Source of the DNA: Collinsella bouchesdurhonensis
GTDB lineage: Bacteria; Actinomycetota; Coriobacteriia; Coriobacteriales; Coriobacteriaceae
Reading direction: 5' to 3'
Assembly: GCF_900155365.1 (NCBI RefSeq)
Contig: NZ_LT699739.1
Location: 242,333-306,332 of the forward strand
DNA: 64,000 bases
Shown in pieces: positions 16,372-24,171 of the stretch. The notes below the pieces were generated by a model. It was not told the DNA's origin. It searched no databases and saw only the letters and a list, made by a program, of their open reading frames with translations. Both the position numbers and the translations under genes were made by a program. Numbering within the stretch: position 1 is the first letter of the stretch; the number at the start of each line of letters is the position of its first letter.

Positions 16372-17307
16372 ATGGTTTCGAAAGAGTGTGATTTGGCGGT
16401 CATTGGCGGAGGCCCTGCTGGATCTTCCGCGGCCTTGTATGGCGCTCGCGCTGGGTTGAAAACCGTTATTTTCGAACCGGGTTTACCTGGCGGCCAGATT
16501 GCTCAGACTGATATCGTCGATAACTACCCCGGTCTTCCCGATATCAGCGGTTTTGAACTTGGTTCTGCTCTGTATCAACATGCTTTGGATGCCGGTGTCG
16601 AGCAGGAGCAGCATTTTGTCGATTCGCTACATCGCAAACCTGACGGTTCATTTTTGCTAAACATCGGATCCAGCGAGGTCGGCGCACGTGCTGTTGTCTG
16701 CGCTCTGGGTGCTAAAGCTCGTAAGGCGGGATTTACGGGTGAGGATACCTTTACGGGAAGGGGAGTGTCCTATTGCGCGACATGTGACGGTATGTTTTAT
16801 CGAGGAAAACTTGTTTACGTAATCGGTGGTGGTAAGGCAGCTTGCGATGAAGCTCTATTCCTGGCTCGCATCGCCTCACGTGTCATCATGCTTGTGCGCC
16901 GCGATCGGTTCCGTGCCCCCAAGGGTATTGTGAATAAGATTCAAGCAACGGCAAATATCGATGTTCGTTTCAACACATTGGTTGATTCGCTTGCCGGCGA
17001 TGCGCTTCCAACTACCATTGTCTTGAAGAATGTTTTGACACAGCAGCCAACCGAAGAGCGTCATGATCCTGGGTCATTTGGTGTGTTTGTCTTTACGGGA
17101 TTTGATCCTGTTGCCGGTCTCGTTAATGAGTACGTTGATATAGCGGATGACGGTGGGGTTATTACCAAAGAAGATATGTCTACAAAGACTCCAGGGCTCT
17201 TCTGCGCCGGCGATATGCGCGTAAAGTCCCTTAGGCAGGTTGTCACAGCAGTTTCTGATGGTGCTATTGCGGCAACTTCTGCCTATAATTATCTAGCTTT
17301 AATTTAG
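16372..17307 (+). CDS. trxB: Thioredoxin reductase (NAD(P)H pyridine nucleotide-disulfide oxidoreductase)
   Basis: FAD flavoprotein that reduces thioredoxin. The FAD-binding GGGPAGSSAALYGARAG is at residues 12-28; the redox-active CATC is near 142; the NAD(P) site is VIGGGKAACDEALFLA; the C-terminal FAD motif is GLFCAGDMR. Length 311 aa fits TrxB. The NAD(P) site reads GGGKAA where typical TrxB has GGGNSA, so the electron donor may differ from the classical enzyme; that is inference. AAGGATGAG precedes the ATG. No thioredoxin gene is in the window. Confidence 0.88.
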   Translation: MVSKECDLAVIGGGPAGSSAALYGARAGLKTVIFEPGLPGGQIAQTDIVDNYPGLPDISGFELGSALYQHALDAGVEQEQHFVDSLHRKPDGSFLLNIGSSEVGARAVVCALGAKARKAGFTGEDTFTGRGVSYCATCDGMFYRGKLVYVIGGGKAACDEALFLARIASRVIMLVRRDRFRAPKGIVNKIQATANIDVRFNTLVDSLAGDALPTTIVLKNVLTQQPTEERHDPGSFGVFVFTGFDPVAGLVNEYVDIADDGGVITKEDMSTKTPGLFCAGDMRVKSLRQVVTAVSDGAIAATSAYNYLALI

Positions 17308-17615
17308 GTACCTAAGTATTAAATTTTCCTTATTTTTGCTAGAATTCTTTGCTGCCCTGGGGGCGTTCTTTTCTGCAATACTGATTGCAACAGATCGGTC
17401 GTTCTAGTTTTCTTCATCCCTGTACGTGGAAGTGTCCTTATATTGCTTACGAAGCAAATCCAGTTTGGCATTCAGTCTACGTCGCTTCGTCTGTAATCAC
17501 ATTGCGTAGCGGTTGGATGGATCGATTTTTATCTGCTGCATTCCAATAATCCATGCATGCATGTGCTTCTACCTAAAACGTAGATAATATATCTTATGTA
17601 AAGTAGATGTGAGAG
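17308..17615. other. Intergenic stretch without visible gene
   Basis: Between trxB and the DegV terminator there is no coding region with a ribosome-binding site or family resemblance. It contains a palindrome TTAGGTACCTAA at the trxB stop (17304-17315) and a small inverted repeat TTGCTT-ACG-AAGCAA near 17444-17458. No clear terminator for trxB is seen. An unrecognised small RNA cannot be excluded. Confidence 0.5.
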
Positions 17616-17655
17616 TTAAAAAGAGTGCGGCAGCAAATCAAATTACTGCCGCACT
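17616..17655 (-). terminator. Intrinsic terminator of the DegV gene
   Basis: A perfect 10-bp stem (AGTGCGGCAG and CTGCCGCACT) with a 12-nt loop is followed on the minus strand by CTTTTTAA. It begins about 25 bp after the degV stop. Confidence 0.88.
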
Positions 17656-17680
17656 GCATAAAAGGTTAAGCTTGGCTTTC

Positions 17681-18553
17681 TTATGCCCAGGTGTATCCAA
17701 TAATCAAACCTTGATTCTCTGCGTAATACGAGCATAACGCTCTGCATGGAAGGATATGAATTTCGGATTCGGGCCATCGCTCGAGTATGGTTTGTTTGAG
17801 CTGTAGTGCAGCCGGCTCATTTTCAACATGATCGATAAAGACAAGACCGCCGGAGAATCCATCGCCTTCCATGGAAGCGATGATTTTCTTAGCCATTTTC
17901 TTTTCGCCGCGTGCGGGGCCAACGATCTTGATTGTCCCCTCATGGCTTGCGGTGCCAAGCACGCGGATGTTCAGCCTGCTTGCAAGGGCTCCTGCTAATC
18001 GAGGCATGCGCCCGTTTTTAGTGAGGTTTTCATAGCGCGACAGCGAAAAAAGCACCTGTGATTTCTCTTCAATATTGTCAATAAAGGCAACGGCTTGTTC
18101 AAACGTGGGGTCGTTATCATTTAGGTACCTACTTAATTCGGTTACCAGCACTTCGAGTTTGCCACCTGCCGCACGAGAATCTACCAGATGAATGTTCTTG
18201 CCCGAAATGACGCCCTTATGTTCGCGTGCATACTCGTCAAGGACTATATTTCGTGCCATGGAGGCAGCTTCATAGCTCCCCGAGAGGTTAGCAGAAATCG
18301 TAACTGCAATTACGTTGTCAAACTTGCGAAATTGTTCTGCCCAAACACCTGCGCTCGGGCAAGAGCTTGAGGAAGCTTCTGGCTCCTCGGCTATGATTCG
18401 ATTGAGCTCATGAACATCCAGGTTTTCGTCGTCAACATAATCCACTCCCCCTACATGAATAACAAGGGGAACTGTTGAGTATTCTGTTGAGTGATCGGAA
18501 GCTTCGATTGAGCGAAGATTGCAGCTTGAATCGGCAACGATAGCCCAGCTCAT
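17681..18553 (-). CDS. DegV family fatty-acid-binding protein
   Basis: A 290-aa DegV (FakB-like) protein. These bind a fatty acid and present it to the kinase FakA for phosphorylation and entry into phospholipid synthesis. Typical features are IVADSSCNL at the start, SSSCPSAGVWAEQF, VTISANLSGSYEAA (where a Ser/Thr binds the carboxylate), VDSRAAGGKLEVLV and the C-terminal HILPCRALCSYYAENQGLIIGY. No FakA gene is in the window. AAAGGAG precedes the ATG. It is divergent from the DUF1836 gene across a 25-bp palindrome. Confidence 0.9.
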   Translation of the reverse strand: MSWAIVADSSCNLRSIEASDHSTEYSTVPLVIHVGGVDYVDDENLDVHELNRIIAEEPEASSSSCPSAGVWAEQFRKFDNVIAVTISANLSGSYEAASMARNIVLDEYAREHKGVISGKNIHLVDSRAAGGKLEVLVTELSRYLNDNDPTFEQAVAFIDNIEEKSQVLFSLSRYENLTKNGRMPRLAGALASRLNIRVLGTASHEGTIKIVGPARGEKKMAKKIIASMEGDGFSGGLVFIDHVENEPAALQLKQTILERWPESEIHILPCRALCSYYAENQGLIIGYTWA

Positions 18554-18588
18554 CTACTTCTCCTTTGCAATGCATACCGTTAGGATTC

Positions 18589-18613
18589 CCATCTAGTATA
18601 CAATACTAGATGG
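18589..18613. promoter_or_regulatory. 25-bp palindrome between degV and DUF1836
   Basis: CCATCTAGTAT, the spacer ACA, then ATACTAGATGG: 11-bp arms match perfectly. It lies 36 bp from both start codons, central between two divergent genes, as expected for an operator. It contains TATACT/TACAAT -10-like sequences on either strand. The binding factor is unknown; the DUF1836 protein itself is the nearest candidate. Confidence 0.75.
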
Positions 18614-18648
18614 AGCGATTATACGTATAGCCATAGCGAGGTGGTTCA

Positions 18649-19302
18649 ATGGACAAAACAAAGGCGCAGCTGACATCACTTATCCCGATGTCTGACAACT
18701 CCCCTGCTATTGATGCTGGCCAGCTTATACAACGGCCGCCGTTTGATTGCTTTATGGATTCGGCGGAGATGGATGAAATCAGATCGTCCAAGCTTCCTAC
18801 ATATGATGAGCTTCCAAACGTACCGCTCTATCGCGATCAGGTTATCTCGTATATCACTTTGATACTAAAGCCGCTCGATCGATGCTCGAGTTCCGAGTGG
18901 CTGACCCCTTCAATGATTAACAACTACGTTAAGATGCATCTCGTTAGCCCGCCTGTTAAAAAGCAGTATGGTCGCGAGCAGATTTCTCGATTGCTTCTCA
19001 TCTGTATACTTAAACAATTTTTGAGCATATCGGCAATTGAACAGCTCTTTAAAATCCAATCGGTTGTTAGCTCGCCGCAAGAGGCGTATGACCACATGGT
19101 GGCCGAAATCAATCACATCGTTGATATGACGTTTTCGGCCACCGATGTTCAATCGTTGGAACGCGCTCTTCGCGAGACAGGTGAAATCAGTCGCGAAGAG
19201 CTTCTTGTACGTGCTGCAGCTCAGGCTTTTGCATCAAAAGCGTTGCTTATGGCCTATCTCCAATTTGCAGGCTTTGAAAACAGTGGAGTGGGTGCTCGCT
19301 AA
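18649..19302 (+). CDS. DUF1836 domain protein, probable MerR-like DNA-binding regulator
   Basis: A 217-aa protein of family DUF1836. Residues about 75-125 (the stretch with WLTPSMINNYVKMHLVSPP and QYGREQISRLLLICILKQFL) read like a MerR-type winged helix-turn-helix, then a helical tail. No catalytic motif or membrane segment is seen. The gene is divergent from degV; such pairing suggests control of fatty-acid use, but this is inference. Its 3' end overlaps apt by four bases in convergent orientation. Function otherwise unknown. Confidence 0.75.
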   Translation: MDKTKAQLTSLIPMSDNSPAIDAGQLIQRPPFDCFMDSAEMDEIRSSKLPTYDELPNVPLYRDQVISYITLILKPLDRCSSSEWLTPSMINNYVKMHLVSPPVKKQYGREQISRLLLICILKQFLSISAIEQLFKIQSVVSSPQEAYDHMVAEINHIVDMTFSATDVQSLERALRETGEISREELLVRAAAQAFASKALLMAYLQFAGFENSGVGAR

Positions 19303-19832
19303 TCAACCTTAATCAGCGAAAAAAGATCGTGGTCGCCCGACTCGGCAAGCTTTTTGCGCGGATTGAGGAAGCATAATTCAAGAATGCTCGCGTAGCCTAC
19401 AAGCGTGGCGCCCATATCCTGGATTAGCCTGCCCGTAGCTGCTGCTGTACCGCCAGTTGCGATAAGATCGTCGATAATCAAGACGCGATCTTCCGGCTGA
19501 ATGGCATCAGCGTGAATCTCGAGCGTGTCCGTACCATATTCAAGTTCATAAGAAGCCGAAACGGTGGCGCGAGGAAGTTTGCCGGGCTTACGAGCGGGAA
19601 TAAAGCCAGCGCCCAACTCTAGAGCAACGGGGGTGCCAATCATAAAACCGCGCGCCTCCGGACCGACTACCTTTGTAATCCCCTCGTCTTTGTAGTGAGA
19701 GACGAATGCATCGACCATCGTCCTGAACGGCTTGGGGTCGGCAAAAAGCGGCGTGATGTCTTTAAAGATAACTCCTGGCTCAGGATAGTCGGGTATATCG
19801 ACAATATAGGACTCGAGCTCTTTTACATCCAT
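19299..19832 (-). CDS. apt: Adenine phosphoribosyltransferase
   Basis: Makes AMP from adenine and PRPP (purine salvage). The PRPP-binding motif is VLIIDDLIATGGTAAA near residue 118; VVGPEARGFMIGTPVALELG and FIPARKPGKLPR are typical of APT. At 177 aa it is normal. It lies 3 bp after the MerR-family gene and is the last gene of a pgsA-like/FHA/MerR/apt run. Confidence 0.96.
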   Translation of the reverse strand: MDVKELESYIVDIPDYPEPGVIFKDITPLFADPKPFRTMVDAFVSHYKDEGITKVVGPEARGFMIGTPVALELGAGFIPARKPGKLPRATVSASYELEYGTDTLEIHADAIQPEDRVLIIDDLIATGGTAAATGRLIQDMGATLVGYASILELCFLNPRKKLAESGDHDLFSLIKVD

Positions 19833-19835
19833 TGT

Positions 19836-20666
19836 TTACCCCCGTTTTGTGCTTTTGTTTACAGTAGTACTCGTGGGTTTGTCATTCTTTTCTGTGGCTG
19901 CAGCAGCGGCGCGAGTAAGCTCATCATCTATCACGTTGACGTCAGCATCTTCGACAACGGCATTGAGGGACTCGAACACACGGTTTTTGAGAAGCGCGGT
20001 GCGAACGCCATCGGTCAAATCGTGGAGCTTGTTAAAGGCCCGTTCAAGCTTTGCTTCGCGGCCTTCATCGGAATCATCCATTCCAAGCATTCCGATAAGG
20101 ACCTGCTCAAACATGGTGGATTCTCGATTTGCGGCAGAAACATACTGACGAAGATTGCGCGGTTCGATATGGAAGCGATTGAGCTCGGCGCAATAGCGAA
20201 TAATTTCAAAATCTCGCCCATCAACAAGATCTCGATTTTGAGGACTCTTGATAATGCGAATCAAATCGTTTTCAGCGAGCGCGCGTATGAACGAAATCTC
20301 GACTCCGAGGATATCGGGAATGTCTTCGATGGGATGAAGCTTCTGCTTGGTTTCCTTGGGCTCCGTCTTCATGGGAAGGTCGGAGAGCAACCCCACCTCA
20401 AAGGCCAGGGTGGAAAGATCGTTTGCGCTATCGAGTTTTTGCTTGATAACGGTTAGCGGCATATACCTGGTTTTTTGCAAGTGCAAAATAACCTCAAGGC
20501 GATCGACATCCTCCTTGGAGTACTGTCGATAGCCCTTAGGTGTCCTGTGAGGCGTAATAAGCCCTTCGTCTTCCAGAAAGCGAATCTTTGAGTTTGAAAG
20601 ATCGGGATATGCACCGCGCAGATAGTTCACAACCTGACCGATGCTGAGGTAGCTTCGCTCAGCCAA
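19836..20666 (-). CDS. MerR family regulator next to FHA gene (FtsR/Rv1828-like)
   Basis: A 276-aa protein with an N-terminal MerR winged helix (SIGQVVNYLRGAYPDLSNSKIRFLEDEGL then RTPKGYRQYSKEDVDRLEVI) and a second helical region with another helix-turn-helix-like stretch (DIPDILGVEISFIRALAENDL). The form GQVV-x-L-x-x-x-YPDLSxSKIRFLEDEGL is characteristic of the actinobacterial Rv1828/FtsR group, one of which activates ftsZ in Corynebacterium. The start is TTG 20666, one base after the FHA stop, with GGTGAG upstream; an ATG about 96 bp upstream would run through the FHA gene. The C-terminal tail is Ala/Lys/Thr-rich. Target genes are unknown. Confidence 0.85.
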   Translation of the reverse strand: MAERSYLSIGQVVNYLRGAYPDLSNSKIRFLEDEGLITPHRTPKGYRQYSKEDVDRLEVILHLQKTRYMPLTVIKQKLDSANDLSTLAFEVGLLSDLPMKTEPKETKQKLHPIEDIPDILGVEISFIRALAENDLIRIIKSPQNRDLVDGRDFEIIRYCAELNRFHIEPRNLRQYVSAANRESTMFEQVLIGMLGMDDSDEGREAKLERAFNKLHDLTDGVRTALLKNRVFESLNAVVEDADVNVIDDELTRAAAAATEKNDKPTSTTVNKSTKRG

Positions 20667-20667
20667 G

Positions 20668-21099
20668 CTACTCACCGGTCTCGATGCGCTCCGGCTGGCT
20701 TTCGTGATAGATAAGGGTAAACGTGCCAATTTGAATAGAAGAGCCATCATGAAGCGGTGCATTGCTTACGATGGCCCCATCGACCCAGGTGCCATTGAGC
20801 GAACCAAGGTCCTCGATAGAGACCCCAGAGGCATCGTGCTTGATTTTTGCGTGAGAACGCGAGACAGTCATGTCGTTTAAGAAAATGCTGTTTGCGGGAT
20901 CGCGACCAACGGTCGTGAGTGCGCCTTCAAGCTCAAACGTATTGCCCGTCTGCGGCCCTTTGATAATCGTCAAAACGGGCTTAGAGATAACCTGCGCCTT
21001 CATAAGGTCGGGAGCAGTCATATCGTTCATGGGCATGCGAAAAACGCAGGTTGCATCCCCGGAAGGAACGGAATTATGTGTGGAGTCTACAGTGGCCAT
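20668..21099 (-). CDS. FHA domain protein (GarA/OdhI-like)
   Basis: A 143-aa protein: a short N-terminal tail, then an FHA phosphothreonine-binding domain (about 50-135) with TVGRDPANSIFLND, TVSRSHAKI and LGSLNGTWVDG. The tail holds DATCVFRM (T17), which lines up with the TTSVFR phosphorylation motif of mycobacterial GarA; there, phosphorylation by PknB/PknG makes the tail bind its own FHA domain and releases metabolic enzymes. Such a switch is inferred here. The ATG at 21099 has GGGGG just upstream; an ATG 12 bp earlier is possible. The MerR gene follows directly. Confidence 0.85.
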   Translation of the reverse strand: MATVDSTHNSVPSGDATCVFRMPMNDMTAPDLMKAQVISKPVLTIIKGPQTGNTFELEGALTTVGRDPANSIFLNDMTVSRSHAKIKHDASGVSIEDLGSLNGTWVDGAIVSNAPLHDGSSIQIGTFTLIYHESQPERIETGE

Positions 21100-21156
21100 G
21101 AGAACCCCCATATATCAAGCTAATAAGACGAAGATAACGAGTTTATTCTACCCTAC

Positions 21157-21897
21157 TTATTCGGTATACGCTCCAGAAGTAACGTCCTCATCGCTATCAT
21201 CAATTTCTGGATTAAGGAAATCATCATCCTCATTTTCGGGATGAAGCTTGGCTTGTCTAATGGCGATGCCGCCTTTAATCGTGTAGATAGCGGCAGTGAT
21301 AAGCGAGAAGCAAACGCCGCCGTAGACAAAATAGATGCCCATGGGTACGGAAGATCCGTTAAGGCCCGGGAACTGCGTAAGCGCGGCGGGAAGTAAATCG
21401 AAGCCATCTAGTACAGGAAGGCCTAGAAGCATGAGGCTGAAGCCCGTCATGAGCAGCGCCGTGGCGATTTTTCCGGTATATACGACATCGATGGGACGGC
21501 GATGGTAGCGTCGGACGATGAAATTGCCGCAGGCGAGGTACACATCACGACCGATAATGACAACGCAAACCCAGAGTGGTAGTTCACCGCGAGCCACAAG
21601 TCCCAAAACGCCGGTGAAAAGCAGGGCCCTGTCGACGACAGGATCCATCATCTTGCCAAGCCAGCTAACCGTTTTGGTCATACGTGCAATCTGGCCATCA
21701 AGCCAATCGGTTGAGGCGGCGATGGCGTAGATTACAAGCGCGACATAGCGATTCTCGTTATTGATAAACAAGTAAAGAAAAACGAGAGTGAGTATGAGGC
21801 GAATTGCAGTAATGAAATTGGAGATAGTAAAAATCTTATTAGAAGGATAATCGGATGTACCGATGAGCTCCTTTTTGATTTTCTTTTTCAGACCCAC
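21157..21897 (-). CDS. CDP-alcohol phosphatidyltransferase (second PgsA-like enzyme)
   Basis: A 246-aa membrane enzyme with the family motif: DWLDGQIARMTK followed by WLGKMMDPVVDR. About six hydrophobic segments; an acidic C-terminal tail (about 220-246). The start is taken as GTG 21897, which has AAAGGAG four bases upstream; a longer frame would add 44 residues without a ribosome-binding site. It resembles PgsA2-type enzymes of Actinomycetota, which lie near garA and the MerR gene. The acceptor alcohol (glycerol phosphate, inositol phosphate or phosphatidylglycerol) cannot be told from sequence. Confidence 0.82.
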   Translation of the reverse strand: MGLKKKIKKELIGTSDYPSNKIFTISNFITAIRLILTLVFLYLFINNENRYVALVIYAIAASTDWLDGQIARMTKTVSWLGKMMDPVVDRALLFTGVLGLVARGELPLWVCVVIIGRDVYLACGNFIVRRYHRRPIDVVYTGKIATALLMTGFSLMLLGLPVLDGFDLLPAALTQFPGLNGSSVPMGIYFVYGGVCFSLITAAIYTIKGGIAIRQAKLHPENEDDDFLNPEIDDSDEDVTSGAYTE

Positions 21898-22046
21898 AAG
21901 GCTCCTTTGAGTGCATACTTTCACGTTTGCATAATACCCGCGAAATGGCCGATTAACCATGGTATCGGAAATACGCATGGGTGGAAAGATACGACCTAGT
22001 TGCCGAGCGTAACTCCCTGAGGCAACCACGTTTAAGGATAAAAAAA

Positions 22047-22072
22047 CAGGTCAGAGTAAAAACTCTGACCTG
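22047..22072 (-). terminator. Intrinsic terminator of tRNA-Pro
   Basis: A perfect 10-bp stem (CAGGTCAGAG and CTCTGACCTG) with a short loop is followed on the minus strand by TTTTTTTA. It starts 11 bp after the tRNA 3' end. Confidence 0.92.
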
Positions 22073-22082
22073 CAATACATGC

Positions 22083-22159
<77 letters not shown>

Positions 22160-22165
22160 ATATGT

Positions 22166-22184
22166 CGTTGCGTCTTGCGCAACG
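22166..22184 (-). other. Hairpin in the tRNA-Pro precursor leader
   Basis: CGTTGCG, loop of five, CGCAACG: a 7-bp perfect stem ending 6 nt before the mature tRNA 5' end and lying just after the transcription start predicted from the promoter at 22191-22219. It could guide tRNA 5' processing or be a terminator remnant from upstream coaBC. Confidence 0.5.
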
Positions 22185-22190
22185 AAGAAT

Positions 22191-22219
22191 ACTTTACTCA
22201 AAGCGAATTAAAGATGCAA
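22191..22219 (-). promoter_or_regulatory. tRNA-Pro promoter
   Basis: On the minus strand TTGCAT and TAAAGT are separated by 17 bp. The -35 TTGCAT and 17-bp spacing are identical to those of the tRNA-Ala promoter at 39637-39665. The element overlaps the space just after the coaBC stop. Confidence 0.75.
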
Positions 22220-22222
22220 GTA

Positions 22223-23437
22223 TTATTTTAAATTAGTTTTGAACAAAAGGCTGCGGGAGAGGATTTCTTCTGCAAGGGCTCCCTTTTCAAGCAATCCAAG
22301 ATCGTCAACTGTGCTCGAAGTAACCCACCACGCGCGGTTGTTTGAAGAGCCAAAGCCAGCATCCGAACGCGAAACGTCATTGGCGACAATAGCGTCGCAC
22401 CCCTTGCGCTTGAGTTTGGCCACGGCGTAATCCATGACATCGTTTGTTTCTGCCGCAAATCCAATGACAATGCGATCCTCTTTATTAGAGGATAGTTCTG
22501 CAAGGATATCTTGGGTTTGGATAAGCGGAATCGAGTCGATTGGATCGACTGCTTTCTTGAGCTTATGGTCGGACGGCGCAGAAGGGGTGTAATCGGCAAC
22601 GGCGGCTGCAAGAATGGCGATGGTGGAGCGTCCAAAAGCCTTCACAGCTGCGCTGTACATCTGCGAAGCCGTTTGAACATGGATGGTTTCGATTCCCGCT
22701 GGAATGGGAAGCTCGATGGGCCCGGCGATAAGCGTCACGTTTGCCCCGCGATCGCGAGCGGCACGAGCGAGTTCGAGACCCATTTTCCCACTCGAGCGAT
22801 TTGCAATGTATCGAACCGGATCGATGGGCTCGTGAGTTGGACCTGCCGTTATGAGGACATGCTCACCAACGAGGTCAGTAGAGCCTTGAAGCAGCGAGCA
22901 GGTAGCGTCGGCGATGGCTTCAGGCGTTGGCAAGCGCCCAGAACCAATGTCGCCGCATGCAAGATAGCCGGAGTCCGGCTGAACAAAGTGCACTCCCCTA
23001 CTTTTAAGCACCTCTACATTTTCTTGCGTAGCCGCGGCGCTCCACATTCCCGAATTCATTGCTGGGGCGATGAGAATCGGCGCTTTTGTCGCGAGCAAAG
23101 TTGTAGACATGAGATCGTCTGCGATGCCATGTGCCATTTTGGCGATACAATTTGCCGTTGCCGGTGCGACAAGGACGACATCGGCTTCCTGAGCAAGCGA
23201 TATGTGGTGAATGGGGTCTTCCGGGTCATCGAAGAGTCCTATAGCCACTTTCTCATGAGTCAGAGCACGAAACGTTGTGGGACCCACAAATTGAGTTGCG
23301 TGCTCTGTCATAAGCACTTTTACGCGGTATCCCGCTTTTTGCAGAAGGCGCAAGATCTCGCAGGACTTATATGCTGCAATGCAGCCGGTGACGCAGAGAA
23401 GGACGGTCTTTTCTTCGCTGGATCCACAGACACCCAT
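22223..23437 (-). CDS. coaBC: Bifunctional phosphopantothenoylcysteine decarboxylase/synthetase CoaBC
   Basis: Two successive steps of coenzyme A synthesis. The N-terminal flavoprotein domain (CoaC, 1-185) has CVTGCIAAYKSCEIL, the active-site His in PIHHISL, and APAMNSGMW; the C-terminal CoaB domain (190-404) has LITAGPTHEPIDPVRYIANRSSGKMG, AAVADYTPS and IVIGFAAETND. At 404 aa it is full length. It starts 3 bp after the zinc-ribbon gene. Confidence 0.96.
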   Translation of the reverse strand: MGVCGSSEEKTVLLCVTGCIAAYKSCEILRLLQKAGYRVKVLMTEHATQFVGPTTFRALTHEKVAIGLFDDPEDPIHHISLAQEADVVLVAPATANCIAKMAHGIADDLMSTTLLATKAPILIAPAMNSGMWSAAATQENVEVLKSRGVHFVQPDSGYLACGDIGSGRLPTPEAIADATCSLLQGSTDLVGEHVLITAGPTHEPIDPVRYIANRSSGKMGLELARAARDRGANVTLIAGPIELPIPAGIETIHVQTASQMYSAAVKAFGRSTIAILAAAVADYTPSAPSDHKLKKAVDPIDSIPLIQTQDILAELSSNKEDRIVIGFAAETNDVMDYAVAKLKRKGCDAIVANDVSRSDAGFGSSNNRAWWVTSSTVDDLGLLEKGALAEEILSRSLLFKTNLK

Positions 23438-23440
23438 AGC

Positions 23441-24151
23441 CTACTCCTCGGGAAGGATGACCATCAGGCGGTGGCAGTAAGGGCACTCGGTGACCTCGTT
23501 GGCATGCTTCAGGTCGCTCATGCTCGAAGACTGTAGGGTCATACGGCAGATGCTCGGGACGTTGCCCTCGAGTTTCTCAACAGCTAAATGGCCAAAGCGT
23601 TTTGAGGCGTCCTTATAGGCATTGCCGAGCGCCGGGTCAAGGCTTTCAAAGAGTTGAGTACGCTTGCGCTCGTTCTTATCGATGGCGCTTTGAATATCGA
23701 CAGCATGCGTACGTGCCTGCTTGGTTAGCGCGACAATGGCGTCTTCGATCTTCTTGAGATTCTGCTTAAGAGTAGCCTCGTCAGCCTGGATAGTGCTGAG
23801 CTTCTGGCGGGCTTCGGTGCGCTCAAACTCAACTCGATCAAGCTTTTTGGCAAAGTCGGAAAGCGTAATCTCAAGCTGCTGGACTTGACGGTAGTCGTCC
23901 ATGTCGACTTCGCGGCGAGCTTTCTCAATTCCGTCGTGAAGTGCCTGCTCGCGACTGTCGAGCTCCTGCAAATCGATTTCAACATCTTTGCGCTGGGCAA
24001 AGTATTTTGTCACGTCGCCCTTAAGCTTGATATAGAGTTTGCGGCGTCGCGCTAACTCTGCGATTTCGGCCAGATTCTGAAGCTGCTCTTTGTCGCGCAT
24101 GAGCGTAAGATCGATTTCCTGCAATTCCAAAAGTGTCGAGCCAACGCTCAT
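23441..24151 (-). CDS. Coiled-coil zinc-ribbon protein (C4-type zinc ribbon family), one Cys missing
   Basis: A 236-aa protein: a long antiparallel coiled coil (about 5-180, rich in Lys, Glu, Gln) and a C-terminal zinc-ribbon-like end. Family members usually have CxxC ... CPxC; here the first pair reads PSICRMTL, keeping only its second Cys, while the second pair CPYCHRLM is intact. Zinc binding may thus be weak, use the following His, or be lost. The family is linked to nucleic acid or flagellar contexts but has no settled function. The ATG at 24151 (AAGGAGAACCTC before it) is preferred over one 39 bp upstream. It sits between nif3 and coaBC, a common arrangement in Actinomycetota. Confidence 0.78.
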   Translation of the reverse strand: MSVGSTLLELQEIDLTLMRDKEQLQNLAEIAELARRRKLYIKLKGDVTKYFAQRKDVEIDLQELDSREQALHDGIEKARREVDMDDYRQVQQLEITLSDFAKKLDRVEFERTEARQKLSTIQADEATLKQNLKKIEDAIVALTKQARTHAVDIQSAIDKNERKRTQLFESLDPALGNAYKDASKRFGHLAVEKLEGNVPSICRMTLQSSSMSDLKHANEVTECPYCHRLMVILPEE

Positions 24152-24171
24152 GAGGTTCTCCTTAATGATTA

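Noticed and set aside
17304-17315. TTAGGTACCTAA palindrome at the trxB stop, with a similar TTAGGTACCTA within degV near 18121
   Set aside because: Short AT-rich palindromes at a stop codon and inside a coding region are most likely chance.
22511-23536. A 341-codon open frame opposite coaBC
   Set aside because: coaBC has all family motifs; the opposite frame is Cys/His-rich by chance and unconserved in pattern.
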